Below are positions 35,339-44,469 of a stretch of DNA of 64,000 nt, piece after piece. Origin of the DNA: Candidatus Eremiobacterota bacterium (lineage in GTDB: Bacteria; Vulcanimicrobiota; CADAWZ01; Ess09-12). Under the pieces are notes generated by a model that was not told where the DNA came from, searched no databases, and worked only from the letters and a program-made list of their open reading frames with translations. The stretch covers positions 62,001-126,000 of the forward strand of contig JAVHLM010000012.1 in the NCBI GenBank assembly GCA_031082125.1, in the 5' to 3' direction. A program made the position numbers and the translations under genes. Within the stretch, counting starts at the first letter, position 1; the number at the start of each line of letters is the position of its first letter.

Positions 35339-35638
35339 GATGAAACTGAGGTGCCATGAGGCCGGGAGAATTCCCCTGGCCTCTCGATACACCACAGGGC
35401 TCTCCCCTTATTCCCCCACCCTGGTGACAGTGATGTCATCTATCCAGGCCTCGCCGCAGTCCTCCGAGAGAATCCTCACATCGGCGTAATCCTGCTCGAG
35501 GGAGAAGGTGCCCCGGTACAGGGTCCAGGGCGATGAGCCCTGTGGCAGCACGACCGGCCTGACCCCCCATCCCTCGTCAACGGCGATGTTCACTGCCCCG
35601 CGGGACCTGAGATTTTCTCCCTTTGCCCACAAGGTGAT
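35339..35638. repeat. Direct repeat, right copy (300 bp)
   Basis: Second copy of the 34184-34562 repeat, covering the 3' flank and last ~76 codons of the intact caspase gene. It lacks the 79-bp hairpin core; the junction is GAGGCC directly followed by GGGAGAATTCCCC. Confidence 0.85.
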
Positions 35639-36814
35639 CTCGTAGGTCTTTCCCTTTTCTATGGGAATCCTCTGAGCTGTTGAGCCGAACACATGAGGCG
35701 CCCGCGGCGACAGGTTGATGATGTGCAGGGATGCTGAACCGTTTTTCATGGAGCTTTTATCGATCTCGGCGCGCGAGGTGCATGTAAGGCTGTTCCACCA
35801 AGCCTTTCCCAGATCACTGTAACGGCCCGTTCCCCATGGAGGGGCGAGGCCATCCTCAAAACCGCCGTTGCTTACAAGGTTTGCAGGTGATGATGGCATA
35901 TTTACCACTGCGGCGGGCTTTGCCAATGTCCATATTTCTTCACCGGGACCCTCTTCTCTTATCACCCAGGGATTTTGAGAGCAGCCGCGCTCCCTTTCCA
36001 CTGCTGGCGGGACGTTTTTCGTGATATACCGCCGAAGTGACTCGAGCGTCACAAAGCCTTTCCTGTTCACGGCTTCACCGCGGACACCCTTGACAAGGAA
36101 ATAGGTAAAGAAGCCCATTGCCTTCTCTGACCACTCATAGGATCGCTCCCCCACGTTGCAGGAAAAGTAGATTGCACTGAACCGCGGCGAAGAGGAGGAT
36201 TCTTTCTCCTTCGGGGGGGCGATGGTGATATTCTTCGCCATGAGGCTTGAGAGCCTGTTATCACTGTCTCCCTTGCCTCCCCGTGGATCGTTGCGGCATG
36301 CGTCTATGAAAAGAAGCTTTCTCCCGGCTCTCATATTCTCGATTATCTTCCTGAGATCGGCCAGTTTGAGGGAGCTTGTCTCAAGAGTCTCCCTGCTGAA
36401 AGGATCGGCCTCTGCGGTGAGCAGATAGCTCTCCTTCTCTATGTCAATGCCATGGCCTGAGAAAAAAAACACGAAAATATCATCAGGCTGAGCCTTGTTC
36501 TTGATGTATGAGACCCACCTTATGATGCCGGTTTTATCAGGGAAGCGGTTTCCCGTCTGGTCGCTCGTCAGCAGAAATACCTGGTCTTCATTGAAGCCTG
36601 CCGCCTCCACAAGGGCCTTTTTGAATTCTCTTGCATCAGCTGCGGAGAACTGGAGAGGAGTGACCTCCTTAAGATACTTGTCAATTCCCACGACGACGGC
36701 CCATGCCTGCGACTTTTTGGGCGCCACGGCCTGCACCTCAGAGATGGTTACAGAGGCACACAGCAATGCGGCAAGAATGTAAGCCACACAGGCGCAGAAA
36801 TAACGGCTTCTCAT
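35408..36814 (-). CDS. Exported caspase-family (C14) protease with C-terminal carbohydrate-binding-like domain
   Basis: 468 residues. A signal-like segment (YILAALLCASVTISEVQA) precedes the caspase-fold domain: AWAVVVGIDKYLKEVTPLQFSAADAREF, catalytic FFFSGHG (His121) and LLFIDACRNDPRGG (Cys173), both present. Residues ~315-468 form a beta-sandwich like CBM4_9 family modules (LVSNGGFEDGLAPPWG, AQRIPIEKGKTYEITLWAKGEN, AWIDDITVTRVGE). Metacaspase-like proteases cleave after Arg/Lys. Start at 36814 behind AAAGGAAC. A second, destroyed copy of its tail lies 1.1 kb away beyond the toxin-antitoxin pair. Divergent from the Ser/Thr kinase. Confidence 0.9.
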   Translation of the reverse strand: MRSRYFCACVAYILAALLCASVTISEVQAVAPKKSQAWAVVVGIDKYLKEVTPLQFSAADAREFKKALVEAAGFNEDQVFLLTSDQTGNRFPDKTGIIRWVSYIKNKAQPDDIFVFFFSGHGIDIEKESYLLTAEADPFSRETLETSSLKLADLRKIIENMRAGRKLLFIDACRNDPRGGKGDSDNRLSSLMAKNITIAPPKEKESSSSPRFSAIYFSCNVGERSYEWSEKAMGFFTYFLVKGVRGEAVNRKGFVTLESLRRYITKNVPPAVERERGCSQNPWVIREEGPGEEIWTLAKPAAVVNMPSSPANLVSNGGFEDGLAPPWGTGRYSDLGKAWWNSLTCTSRAEIDKSSMKNGSASLHIINLSPRAPHVFGSTAQRIPIEKGKTYEITLWAKGENLRSRGAVNIAVDEGWGVRPVVLPQGSSPWTLYRGTFSLEQDYADVRILSEDCGEAWIDDITVTRVGE

Positions 36815-36965
36815 GGTTGTTCCTTTTTCCGCTTTCATATTCCCATTTTATCAAATAGAGCGTCGATATGCAATGAAGATCCTCTCTCCCGGAGAATATT
36901 ATGACCGGCAGAGCGCCCCTGAGTGCAGGAACCGCAGCCCCGGCAACCTCACGAGCGGAATATAC

Positions 36966-36993
36966 TTTACATTTCCCGGATATATATTATAAT
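36966..36993 (+). promoter_or_regulatory. Promoter of the Ser/Thr kinase gene
   Basis: TTTACA (36966-36971), 16-nt spacer, perfect TATAAT (36988-36993), 110 bp before the ATG. Confidence 0.6.
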
Positions 36994-37103
36994 TATAGCA
37001 GGGAATATTATTTCACGCGACGCGACAATGCTCTTGAAAGGCATAGGCCGCTGCTCAGGGCCTATGTCCGGAGATACTGTACGCTGCACTGGAGGCCTTG
37101 CAT

Positions 37104-38852
37104 ATGAAAACGTCTCTGAAGCCCGGGATGACGCTCCAGGGAAGGTATAAGATCCTCTCGCAGATCGGCAGGGGAGGAATGGGGTACGTCTTCAAGGTGC
37201 ATGCCCTGAGGCTCAACAAGGAGTGCGCCCTCAAGGAGATGTATGATCATTTCGTTGAAGCCGACGACCGCGAGCGGGTGGCGGCTCAGTTCCAGAACGA
37301 AGCCGAGACCATGGCCAAGCTCGATCACCCCGGGATCCCCAGGATCCTGGACACCTTCGAGGAGAACGATCGCCATTACCTCGTGATGGAGTTCGTAGAC
37401 GGCAGAACCCTGGAACAGGTGGTGATGGAGAACCCCCAGTATATCATGGAGAGCCAGGTGCTGGAGTGGAGCGACCAGATCCTCGATATCCTGGACTACC
37501 TCCACACCAGGCCGGACCCCGTCATCATAAGGGATCTCAAGCCTGCGAACATCATGCTCACCAGCGAGGGAAGGATCAAGATCATCGACTTCGGTATCGC
37601 CAAGATATTTGATCCCCGCGACAGGACCATGACGGCCATCAAGGGGAGCGGCTCCGCAGGCTTTGCACCGCCGGAGCAGTACGGGAGCGGCGGCACCGAC
37701 CCGAGGTCAGACATCTATGCGCTTGGAGTGAGCCTCTATTACCTCCTCACCAAGATCATCATCGCCGACTCCGTGGACAGGATCCTCCAGGGCGGCACCG
37801 TCAATGCACCTTCTCACTACAATCCCCTGGTGTCGGCGCAGGTCGATGCCCTCATACTGAAAATGATAGAGCTGAAGCCTGACGAAAGGTTCCAGAGCGT
37901 GGTGGCCATCAGGGAATACATGATCAGCCAGAATCTGAGGCGCCCCCAGGCTGCCGACGGGGGGCGGTCGTCTGCCTCAACTCTTCCCAAAACGCAGCTC
38001 CGCCTGGAGAACCAGGGCGTCGTCGAGGACTGGAAAAGAAAGCAGTCCCAGGTCTCCCTCACCAAATCAAAGGAGGCTCCCCCGCCGGCAGTGGCTCCTC
38101 AGCCCGTGGCGCCCTCCACGAGAGAGAGGGATTATCATTTTGTCTCGGAAGCACTGCTCAAGTCAGGCAAGGAGGGCGGTGAAAAGAAGGAGAAAGAGCA
38201 CCGCTCCTCGGTCCCCGCTTTCATCATCGCAGGGGTCATCGTGGGGTTCATCGTCTTCTTCCTTGTAATATTCTCCATCCCCCTCATAATGAAGTTTACC
38301 GGGCCGGTGGCGAAAGCCTCGCCCACGCCCTCCCCCACTCCGTCGCCATCGCCCACGGTGGTGAAGATCGTGGAGAAGATCAAGGAAGTGAAGGGAACGC
38401 TCGCGAAGCTGGAAAAAAGCGAAGACACGGTGAAGCTCCAGGTGAAAACCTCTGACGGTCCCCTGACACTCAGGATGAAGCGCTCCGAGCTTCCCAAGAA
38501 GGCCAAGGTGGGCGCCGAGATCACGGCGGAATACAAGATTCCCGGTGACGGAAAGGGAAAGCCCCCATGGAATATCGTCACTCTCACCATCACGAAAAGC
38601 GCCCCGGCGCATGAGCCTCTTCCAGGAACTGGCGGCGGAGGCGGCTACAGAGGCGGCGGTGGAGGCGGCTACAGCGGCGGAGGCGGTGGCGGCGGCTACA
38701 GCGGCGGAGGCGGGGGCACTTCCGGCGGCGGAGGTGGCGGCTACAGCGGCGGCGGGGGCACTTCCGGCGGCGGCGGTGGCACCTCCGGCGGAGGCGGCGG
38801 AACATCAGGCGGCGGAAGCGGAAGCCTCACGCACCAGAGGCCCCAGTACTGA
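37104..38852 (+). CDS. Transmembrane eukaryote-type Ser/Thr protein kinase with glycine-rich tail
   Basis: 582 residues. Kinase domain 15-275: G-loop IGRGGMGYVFKV, Lys44 in CALKEM, catalytic IIRDLKPANIML (Asp144), DFG at 162-164, APE equivalent FAPPEQYGSG. A cytoplasmic linker, one membrane helix (~370-392, FIIAGVIVGFIVFFLVIFSIPL), a TPSPTPSPSP spacer, then an extracytoplasmic ~100-residue domain and a ~65-residue tail of GGGGGYSG and GGGGTSG repeats. GGAGG lies 8 nt before the ATG. It is a plausible source of the phosphothreonine read by the FHA domains of the exporter 5 kb upstream (inference). Confidence 0.95.
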   Translation: MKTSLKPGMTLQGRYKILSQIGRGGMGYVFKVHALRLNKECALKEMYDHFVEADDRERVAAQFQNEAETMAKLDHPGIPRILDTFEENDRHYLVMEFVDGRTLEQVVMENPQYIMESQVLEWSDQILDILDYLHTRPDPVIIRDLKPANIMLTSEGRIKIIDFGIAKIFDPRDRTMTAIKGSGSAGFAPPEQYGSGGTDPRSDIYALGVSLYYLLTKIIIADSVDRILQGGTVNAPSHYNPLVSAQVDALILKMIELKPDERFQSVVAIREYMISQNLRRPQAADGGRSSASTLPKTQLRLENQGVVEDWKRKQSQVSLTKSKEAPPPAVAPQPVAPSTRERDYHFVSEALLKSGKEGGEKKEKEHRSSVPAFIIAGVIVGFIVFFLVIFSIPLIMKFTGPVAKASPTPSPTPSPSPTVVKIVEKIKEVKGTLAKLEKSEDTVKLQVKTSDGPLTLRMKRSELPKKAKVGAEITAEYKIPGDGKGKPPWNIVTLTITKSAPAHEPLPGTGGGGGYRGGGGGGYSGGGGGGGYSGGGGGTSGGGGGGYSGGGGTSGGGGGTSGGGGGTSGGGSGSLTHQRPQY

Positions 38853-39084
38853 TCAGAGCTCCAGGAGGCTTTCCAGCCCAGTTTCCAGCGCAGTCCTGAT
38901 ATCTGCGGGAAAAGAGTCTTTCCTCTGCTTCTCTCGGGAATTTATTCTTATTATCCATGTATCATAGGGTGAGGACGGGAGAAGGCACAGAGGCATCTCC
39001 TCCCGAATATTTAATTATTCAATTCAGCGATATGAAGCAGACTGTGATGCAATGGATCTCTCTGCACAGGAAAGGATGGTCACC

Positions 39085-40725
39085 GTGAAAAAAGCCATTT
39101 ACCACGCCGGCCTTGTCATACTTATCTCCATGGCGCTTATGGCGCCTCTGCTGGGCCAGGATGCTCAGTCCCTCGTCAACCAGGGCCTCCAGTTCGCCCA
39201 GAAACAGATGTGGGACAAGGCCATAGAGGCCTTCCAGCGCGCCATCGCCCTCAACCCCCAGAACCCCATGGCCCACAACAACCTTGGATATGTGTACGCC
39301 GAAAAGGGATTCTTCAAGGAGGCTTTCCAGGAGTACGAGATTGCCCTCAAGATAAAGCCTGACTACAAGGAGGCACAGCAGAACCTCCTCGCCGGGGCAA
39401 GCCAGTGGAGCCAGGATCTTATCGACCATGGCCAGTACTCGACGGCCGTCGAGCTCCTGAAGGGCGCCATCGCAAGATTCCCCGCCGCAGGCGAGCTCTA
39501 TTACTTTCTCGGCGTCGCATACCAGGCCCAGGATCGCTTTCAGGACGCTCTGCAGTACTGGAAAAAGGCGGCACAGATCAAGCCCGAGTCAAGCACCGCC
39601 TTCTACGTGAAGGCGATTGAAAAGCTCATGGCTCAGAACGTGCCGGGAGCCATCGCCGATCTTAACGCCGCGATAAAGGTGATGCCCCAGAACGCTTATG
39701 CCCACAACATGCTCGGCATCCTCTACGTCCAGATGGGAAAGCTCGCCGAGGCCAAAACCGAGTTCGGGCAGGCCTTGCGTTACAAACCCAATTATGTGGA
39801 GCCCTACCTGAACCTGGCCTACCTGGCGGAGAAGGAGGGCCAGCAGGAAGAGGCTCTCAAGAACTACAAGGCCGCCACCATAAAGAACCCTTACTCGGTG
39901 AAAGGCCTCATGGCAATGGGAAAAATCTACTTCACCACAGGGAGGTTCTTTGACGCCGAGTCCTGCTACAGCAGGGCACTGAGGATCCAGCCCCTCTCGC
40001 CTGACCTCCACTCTTCTCTTGCCTTCACCCTGGCGAGGCAGAACAAGCACGCTGATGCCATAAGGGAATTTGAGACAGCCCTCTCCATCAATCCAAAGAG
40101 CGTTGACGCCTCTTACGCCCTGGGGCTCATTTACCGTTCCCTCAAGGGTGACGAGTATAAAGCCAAGGCCATCGAGGCCTTCCAGCGCTGCATGGCCATC
40201 GATTCCTCGCACAAGTACAGCCAGATGGCCGCCCAGAAGCTGGCGGAAATGGGGGGAGGCGCGACACCGCTGCCGACAGCTACAGGGGCGCCGCCTTCAG
40301 TGGCCGCAATACAGGCCGAGAGCCCCGACGGTGACCTCACCCTCTCCATCACCCCCCAGTGGCAGGAGATTCCCCTCCAGGGCGAGGGCTCAGACAAGTT
40401 CCTGTGGATCTTCTCGAGGCCCGATATGGGACTGGTCCTCACGGTATACAAGCCCCAGGGGGTGCCCGTGAACAACGTTGACACCATCAAGCCCTATTCC
40501 ATCAAGGAGGCTGAGAAGAAAGGCCTCAAGAAGCAGAACGAGGAAAAGGCCAGGGTGGGCGGCCTTGACGGATACAAGATACAATTCGCCGACAGCGAGG
40601 GAAAATCGCGGTATATGTATATCGCCGTGAAGAACAAAAAGGCCTATGTCTTCATGGTGGAAGCCAAGGACAGCGCCCTCCTTCCCGAGGTGGAAGGGCT
40701 CATCATGTCTTCAACAATACGCTAA
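39085..40725 (+). CDS. Exported TPR-repeat protein
   Basis: About 546 residues. Signal peptide AIYHAGLVILISMALMAPLLGQ; then roughly ten tetratricopeptide repeats (for example DKAIEAFQRAIALNPQNPMAHNNLGYVY, FQEYEIALKIKPDYKEA, DAIREFETALSINPKSVDASYALGLIY) to about residue 395; then a proline-linked C-terminal domain (~415-546) of the PsbP/DUF1795-like type (GDLTLSITPQWQEIPLQG ... KNKKAYVFMVEAKDSALLPEVEGLI). TPR arrays hold protein complexes together. Start GTG at 39085 suits AGGAAAGG; ATG 39076 or 39052 are alternatives. Confidence 0.85.
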   Translation: MKKAIYHAGLVILISMALMAPLLGQDAQSLVNQGLQFAQKQMWDKAIEAFQRAIALNPQNPMAHNNLGYVYAEKGFFKEAFQEYEIALKIKPDYKEAQQNLLAGASQWSQDLIDHGQYSTAVELLKGAIARFPAAGELYYFLGVAYQAQDRFQDALQYWKKAAQIKPESSTAFYVKAIEKLMAQNVPGAIADLNAAIKVMPQNAYAHNMLGILYVQMGKLAEAKTEFGQALRYKPNYVEPYLNLAYLAEKEGQQEEALKNYKAATIKNPYSVKGLMAMGKIYFTTGRFFDAESCYSRALRIQPLSPDLHSSLAFTLARQNKHADAIREFETALSINPKSVDASYALGLIYRSLKGDEYKAKAIEAFQRCMAIDSSHKYSQMAAQKLAEMGGGATPLPTATGAPPSVAAIQAESPDGDLTLSITPQWQEIPLQGEGSDKFLWIFSRPDMGLVLTVYKPQGVPVNNVDTIKPYSIKEAEKKGLKKQNEEKARVGGLDGYKIQFADSEGKSRYMYIAVKNKKAYVFMVEAKDSALLPEVEGLIMSSTIR

Positions 40726-40744
40726 GAGCCGGCCGCTGCGCTCT

Positions 40745-41002
40745 TCAGAGGACCTTCCTGCCAAGGATGAATCCTGCGGTTGCCCCAAGGGCGCTCCCCA
40801 GGTTGAACCTGAAGTCAAAGCCGAAGGTAATGTCCATGATGTAAAGATTGAGCGTGGCCGGCGGCGTGAGGCCGAGGCTTACCGATTTCGCCATGCTGGG
40901 AATGACTGAGCGGAGCATTTCAGCGAGAACTCCTCCCAGAAGCACGCCAATCATCACAAAGAGGAAGAGAAAAAGGCCATTGATTTTGCTACCGTCTTTC
41001 AT
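40745..41002 (-). CDS. DUF4321 small membrane protein
   Basis: 85 residues with two hydrophobic helices (LFLFLFVMIGVLLGGVLAEML and the C-terminal LGSALGATAGFILGRKVL) joined by a segment with IMDITFGFDFRFNLGS, as in the DUF4321 family. Role unknown. ATG at 41002 follows GAGGTG; an ATG four codons earlier is less well placed. Convergent with the TPR gene, with 19 bp between their ends. Confidence 0.7.
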   Translation of the reverse strand: MKDGSKINGLFLFLFVMIGVLLGGVLAEMLRSVIPSMAKSVSLGLTPPATLNLYIMDITFGFDFRFNLGSALGATAGFILGRKVL

Positions 41003-41055
41003 GCAACACCTCACCGACAGAATAATAAGATAAGGCTGAAAGACAGGCGGGAGGG

Positions 41056-41071
41056 TATGACACCTGTCATA
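41056..41071 (-). promoter_or_regulatory. Operator-like palindrome upstream of the DUF4321 gene
   Basis: TATGACA-CC-TGTCATA, perfect 7-bp arms with a 2-bp centre, 54-69 bp before the start of the gene at 40745-41002. Confidence 0.4.
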
Positions 41072-41144
41072 GTCCTGATTCCGAGGAAAAAGCGTGGATA
41101 TATTCTCTCCCGGCAGAAAAAATCCTTTTCTCTGTGCTCCGGCT

Positions 41145-43067
41145 CTACACGCGGGCCCTCACGGCCCTGCGGATGTCTGAGAGCTCTGCCGCCGCCGCCT
41201 GGAAGGCCTGCATGCCCTGGTAGAGAAAATCGGGGCTCTGGGTAAAGAGGAGCATGGTCTCCAGGGACTGCCTGAGCTGGTTGAGGTTGCTGTGAAACGA
41301 TGCCGTGTATTCCCTTATCTCGGCGCTTGGCGAGGCGGCGAGGGCCTGGTGAGACCTCGACTCGAAGTCGCTTCTTATCCCTTCGAGCTTGTTGATATAG
41401 CTCTTGATCTCCCCCGAGAGCTCGCCCGCAGAGAGGGAGCCGCTCTCAAACTGCGTGACGGCCTCTTCGATGCGGGCGATATTGAAGGGCGAGCCCTCTT
41501 CCATGCCGAGGGTATCATCGGTGGAATATGATTCGGCCACGACGAGCGGCAGAGGCGTCGAGCACTTCCTGCAGCGCTTTGTCCCAGGAGCGTTCTCGGT
41601 GCCGCACTTGAGGCAGAAGAGCTTCTGGGGCCTGGTGCTCCCAAGGCGTTCAGAAATCTCCGATTTCACGCCTCTCTGGATCTCAAGAAGACGGGGCAGA
41701 GTCTTTTCAATCATGGCAAGCCCTTCCACGAGGTGGTCCCTCCCGCCGTCGTCAAGGAACCTGAGCATCCTCTCGATGCCCCTTCCCTGCTCGGTGAGAA
41801 GCCCAAAGACCTCGCCCACCTCGGGGGCGCTCCCGGGGGTATCCTTGGCCTTGCTGAACTCCCCGAGAATGTCCAGGTGGGACTGCTCGAAGAACTGGAG
41901 CCTCTGGGCAAAATATTCAAGCACGACGCCATCTTTCAGGGCCCTCCCCACAAGCTCCTTCATCTCCTCGATGTGGGGCGCCGAGGCCACCTTCATTATC
42001 TCCTCTTCCATCAGGGTGACAAGCCTTGAAATCGCTGAAGAATAGCTTTCAAAGGCTGCGGTCACCTCGCCCGGCGGGATGTCTTTCTGCTGCGATGCAA
42101 TACTTTTTGATAGGGTGGCGTGGAGACCTCCACAGTGAATCCTGCAGATCTGTGCCGCTGCCCAGGCATTCCCCAGAGTGAAGAAGAGAGGAAAATCCTT
42201 GATGGCATCGTGAGTCTCATCATAGAGGCTCTTAAGGAAGGTGAGGGTCTTGAAGCTCCCTTCCACAGGCTCCCAGGGCATTTTCCCTTCCTTCCAGGCA
42301 GCATAGGCCTGGCAGAACTCCTCCACAGCGGGGATCTTCGAATACTGCGAGGTGCTTGCCGCTATGCGGTCCATCTCGCGCAGAATCCTGTAGAGGTTCC
42401 GCGAGGCATACTTGAGGAGGCGGAGGCCGTCGGCAAGGCACACGGGCTTTTTGTCCTTGAGATAGAAGAAGAGGGCGCCCGTTCCCTCCTTCAGGTCGCC
42501 TACAAGCTTCCTGGCTGTTCTTGCGAGATCTTCCTCGCCGGGATGGAGGGTGCTGAACCTCGCCACCTCGCCGTCAAGGGAGCTTACCAGGACCACGAGG
42601 CTTGGGAACCACTGTCCGAGGACCCTGGTGTCATCGTTGCCGCTCGCCACGTTGAATGAGGCCTTGATAATGGCATTCACGACGGGCATGGGTGACTCGA
42701 CCTTCTCCCTCGCATCGAGGTCCTTGAGCTCCCTGATGGCCGATATGAGACGCCCCGAGGACTCCTCGATATAGTGCATGACAGGGTTCAGCTCAAAGGT
42801 CCTTTTCTCCCGGACCACCCGATCAAGATCGGCGATATCCTTCTCGAGCTCATTAAAGTTGGTCTCTATGTAGTCAAGCAGGGTCCTGGTGTCCTTGTCC
42901 CTGTAAAATGTCGTGGCCATGAGACGGTAAAGGGCCCGGTAGGTGGAGAGAAATTGAGCGGCCTCCCCCGTGGCCGCGAGGAGGGCCTCGCTGTTCTCGC
43001 TTCCAAGGGCGGCCTCTTTGCCGATATTGATGAGTTTCGCCAAGGCGGGCGTCAGAATTGTTCTCAT
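41145..43067 (-). CDS. Large helical zinc-ribbon protein of unknown function
   Basis: 640 residues, no signal peptide or membrane segment, mostly alpha-helical with coiled-coil-like stretches. A zinc ribbon lies at about residues 480-500 (FCLKCGTENAPGTKRCRKC). The helical parts before (DLDRVVREKRTFELNP, SRLISAIRELKDL) and after (LNQLRQSLETMLLFTQSPDFL) look like repeats that may stack. Monocistronic. The family is not recognised; cytoplasmic scaffold or sensor is a guess. Confidence 0.6.
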   Translation of the reverse strand: MRTILTPALAKLINIGKEAALGSENSEALLAATGEAAQFLSTYRALYRLMATTFYRDKDTRTLLDYIETNFNELEKDIADLDRVVREKRTFELNPVMHYIEESSGRLISAIRELKDLDAREKVESPMPVVNAIIKASFNVASGNDDTRVLGQWFPSLVVLVSSLDGEVARFSTLHPGEEDLARTARKLVGDLKEGTGALFFYLKDKKPVCLADGLRLLKYASRNLYRILREMDRIAASTSQYSKIPAVEEFCQAYAAWKEGKMPWEPVEGSFKTLTFLKSLYDETHDAIKDFPLFFTLGNAWAAAQICRIHCGGLHATLSKSIASQQKDIPPGEVTAAFESYSSAISRLVTLMEEEIMKVASAPHIEEMKELVGRALKDGVVLEYFAQRLQFFEQSHLDILGEFSKAKDTPGSAPEVGEVFGLLTEQGRGIERMLRFLDDGGRDHLVEGLAMIEKTLPRLLEIQRGVKSEISERLGSTRPQKLFCLKCGTENAPGTKRCRKCSTPLPLVVAESYSTDDTLGMEEGSPFNIARIEEAVTQFESGSLSAGELSGEIKSYINKLEGIRSDFESRSHQALAASPSAEIREYTASFHSNLNQLRQSLETMLLFTQSPDFLYQGMQAFQAAAAELSDIRRAVRARV

Positions 43068-43185
43068 ATGGTCAGCCTTTCAAGACAGGTTTTCAAGATA
43101 TGCTCCTGAGTATAAATACTCCGGGCGACCTTTTTCCCCTTCCCGGATCGCCGCCCAAAACCCCTGAAGGGCTGCGGCAGGTGCA

Positions 43186-43216
43186 ATAAAAAAGGTGAGC
43201 ATGGTGCTCACCTTTC
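43186..43216 (-). terminator. Rho-independent terminator of the gene at 43241-44290
   Basis: On the minus strand AAGGTGAGCA-CCA-TGCTCACCTT (stem at 43192-43201 and 43205-43214, perfect 10 bp) followed by six T. Confidence 0.9.
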
Positions 43217-43240
43217 GGTATGCCTTGGAAAAGCGGCCTC

Positions 43241-44290
43241 TTAGGTGTAATAGCCGTCAACGAGATTCGATATGTATTTGCCCGGGCTGAGGGCTGTTGA
43301 CGCCGTCGTGGGGTTCACACCCATGGCGACGGACTGCGAATAGGAGGAGAGATCCAGGAATCCGAAGAGCTCCCTGGTCATGATGGCATGGTGGCCCATA
43401 AGCTCCGTGGAGCCCGGGGACTGGATCATACCCACCGTCGGCGCTGCAGGCGCCGGTGCGTCAAGCCCTATGGCGGGAGAAGGAGCTGCCTGCCCGTTGA
43501 GCCAATCGGTCATGCCGATCATGCCATTGTTGCCAGTACCATCAAAGCGGGAAAGGGTTTCATGTATCTGTGACCATCCGCCGCTATACTCAGCACGGTT
43601 TCCTTCAATCACGGGCCTCGATACCATGGGCCTCACATCAAAAGCTTCACCGGGAGGGGTTGCCAGAGCCGTCATCGCGGGCGCGGAGTTTCCGAGGGCA
43701 AGGCCCTGGGGTGCGCCGCTCTCCAGATATGCCATCTCGCTCCCTGAATCAAGCTCCCACTTGCCGAGGGTTTCAAAGCCCACGTTGGCCGCCTTCTCCT
43801 GGTCCTTCATCGCCACTTCCTCTCCCGGGCTCTTCTCCAGGATCTGGCTCACTGAGGCTGGATTCCCCGTGGAGGCCACCTGGGCTCCCACTCCCGGGAC
43901 AAGACCCAGGGCCACTTCGCTTACTTCGGGGGCTTCATAGCTTGTAAGGGTCTCAAAGGCCCTGCCCTCCTGGATACCTGCCATGGGCTTCAGGGCCTGG
44001 GGGGCACCGGCCGTATTTTTCCCCATATTGAGGATCTCTGCGCTCGCAAGAGGATTTTCAAGGGCTTCCATTGCCCTGTCGCCAAGGCCGAGGTACCCGT
44101 TGAGGCATCCTGACATCACGGCATCAAGGCGGAAGCCTTGCTGCACCGTGCCTCCTTCTGAGCCGAGGACATTATCAATGTACATGCCAAGACGCTGGCT
44201 CTCCTGGACCGCCTGAGGCGCGCCGACAGGACCTGCCTGCTCGAGCTGCGATATGCTGGGATTGAATCCTGGCTGCTGAATCTCGTTCAT
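43241..44290 (-). CDS. Low-complexity soluble protein of unknown function
   Basis: 349 residues, MNEIQQPGFNPSISQLEQAG onwards, rich in Ala, Gly, Pro, Met, Glu and Ser, with no signal peptide or hydrophobic helix and probably little fixed fold except the C-terminal ~60 residues (LMGHHAIMTRELFGFLDLSSYS). A strong ribosome site (AAGGAGGAG) and a perfect terminator frame it as a single-gene unit, so it is likely well expressed. It might be exported without a Sec signal. Not recognised. Confidence 0.6.
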   Translation of the reverse strand: MNEIQQPGFNPSISQLEQAGPVGAPQAVQESQRLGMYIDNVLGSEGGTVQQGFRLDAVMSGCLNGYLGLGDRAMEALENPLASAEILNMGKNTAGAPQALKPMAGIQEGRAFETLTSYEAPEVSEVALGLVPGVGAQVASTGNPASVSQILEKSPGEEVAMKDQEKAANVGFETLGKWELDSGSEMAYLESGAPQGLALGNSAPAMTALATPPGEAFDVRPMVSRPVIEGNRAEYSGGWSQIHETLSRFDGTGNNGMIGMTDWLNGQAAPSPAIGLDAPAPAAPTVGMIQSPGSTELMGHHAIMTRELFGFLDLSSYSQSVAMGVNPTTASTALSPGKYISNLVDGYYT

Positions 44291-44423
44291 AATCGCTCCT
44301 CCTTGTCCTTGTCATCTCTTATTGCCCCGCGGAACCCTTCATCACGGGCCCGGGGAGCTGGACTTGTCATATAGATCGCACCGTACATATTATACCATGG
44401 AATTGTTAAAATTTTGGAAATAA

Positions 44424-44446
44424 TTTGTTAACTAAATATTAACAAA
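44424..44446. promoter_or_regulatory. A+T-rich palindrome upstream of the 43241-44290 gene
   Basis: TTTGTTAA (44424-44431) / TTAACAAA (44439-44446) with a 7-nt centre, between two minus-strand genes. Operator-like, or a weak terminator of the nucleoside kinase gene. Confidence 0.4.
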
Positions 44447-44469
44447 AGCGACGCAATACCATGGTTCCT

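Noticed and set aside
38630-38825. Array of short GC-rich repeats resembling a CRISPR or minisatellite
   Set aside because: The repeats are in frame and encode the glycine-rich tail of the Ser/Thr kinase; there are no unique spacers.
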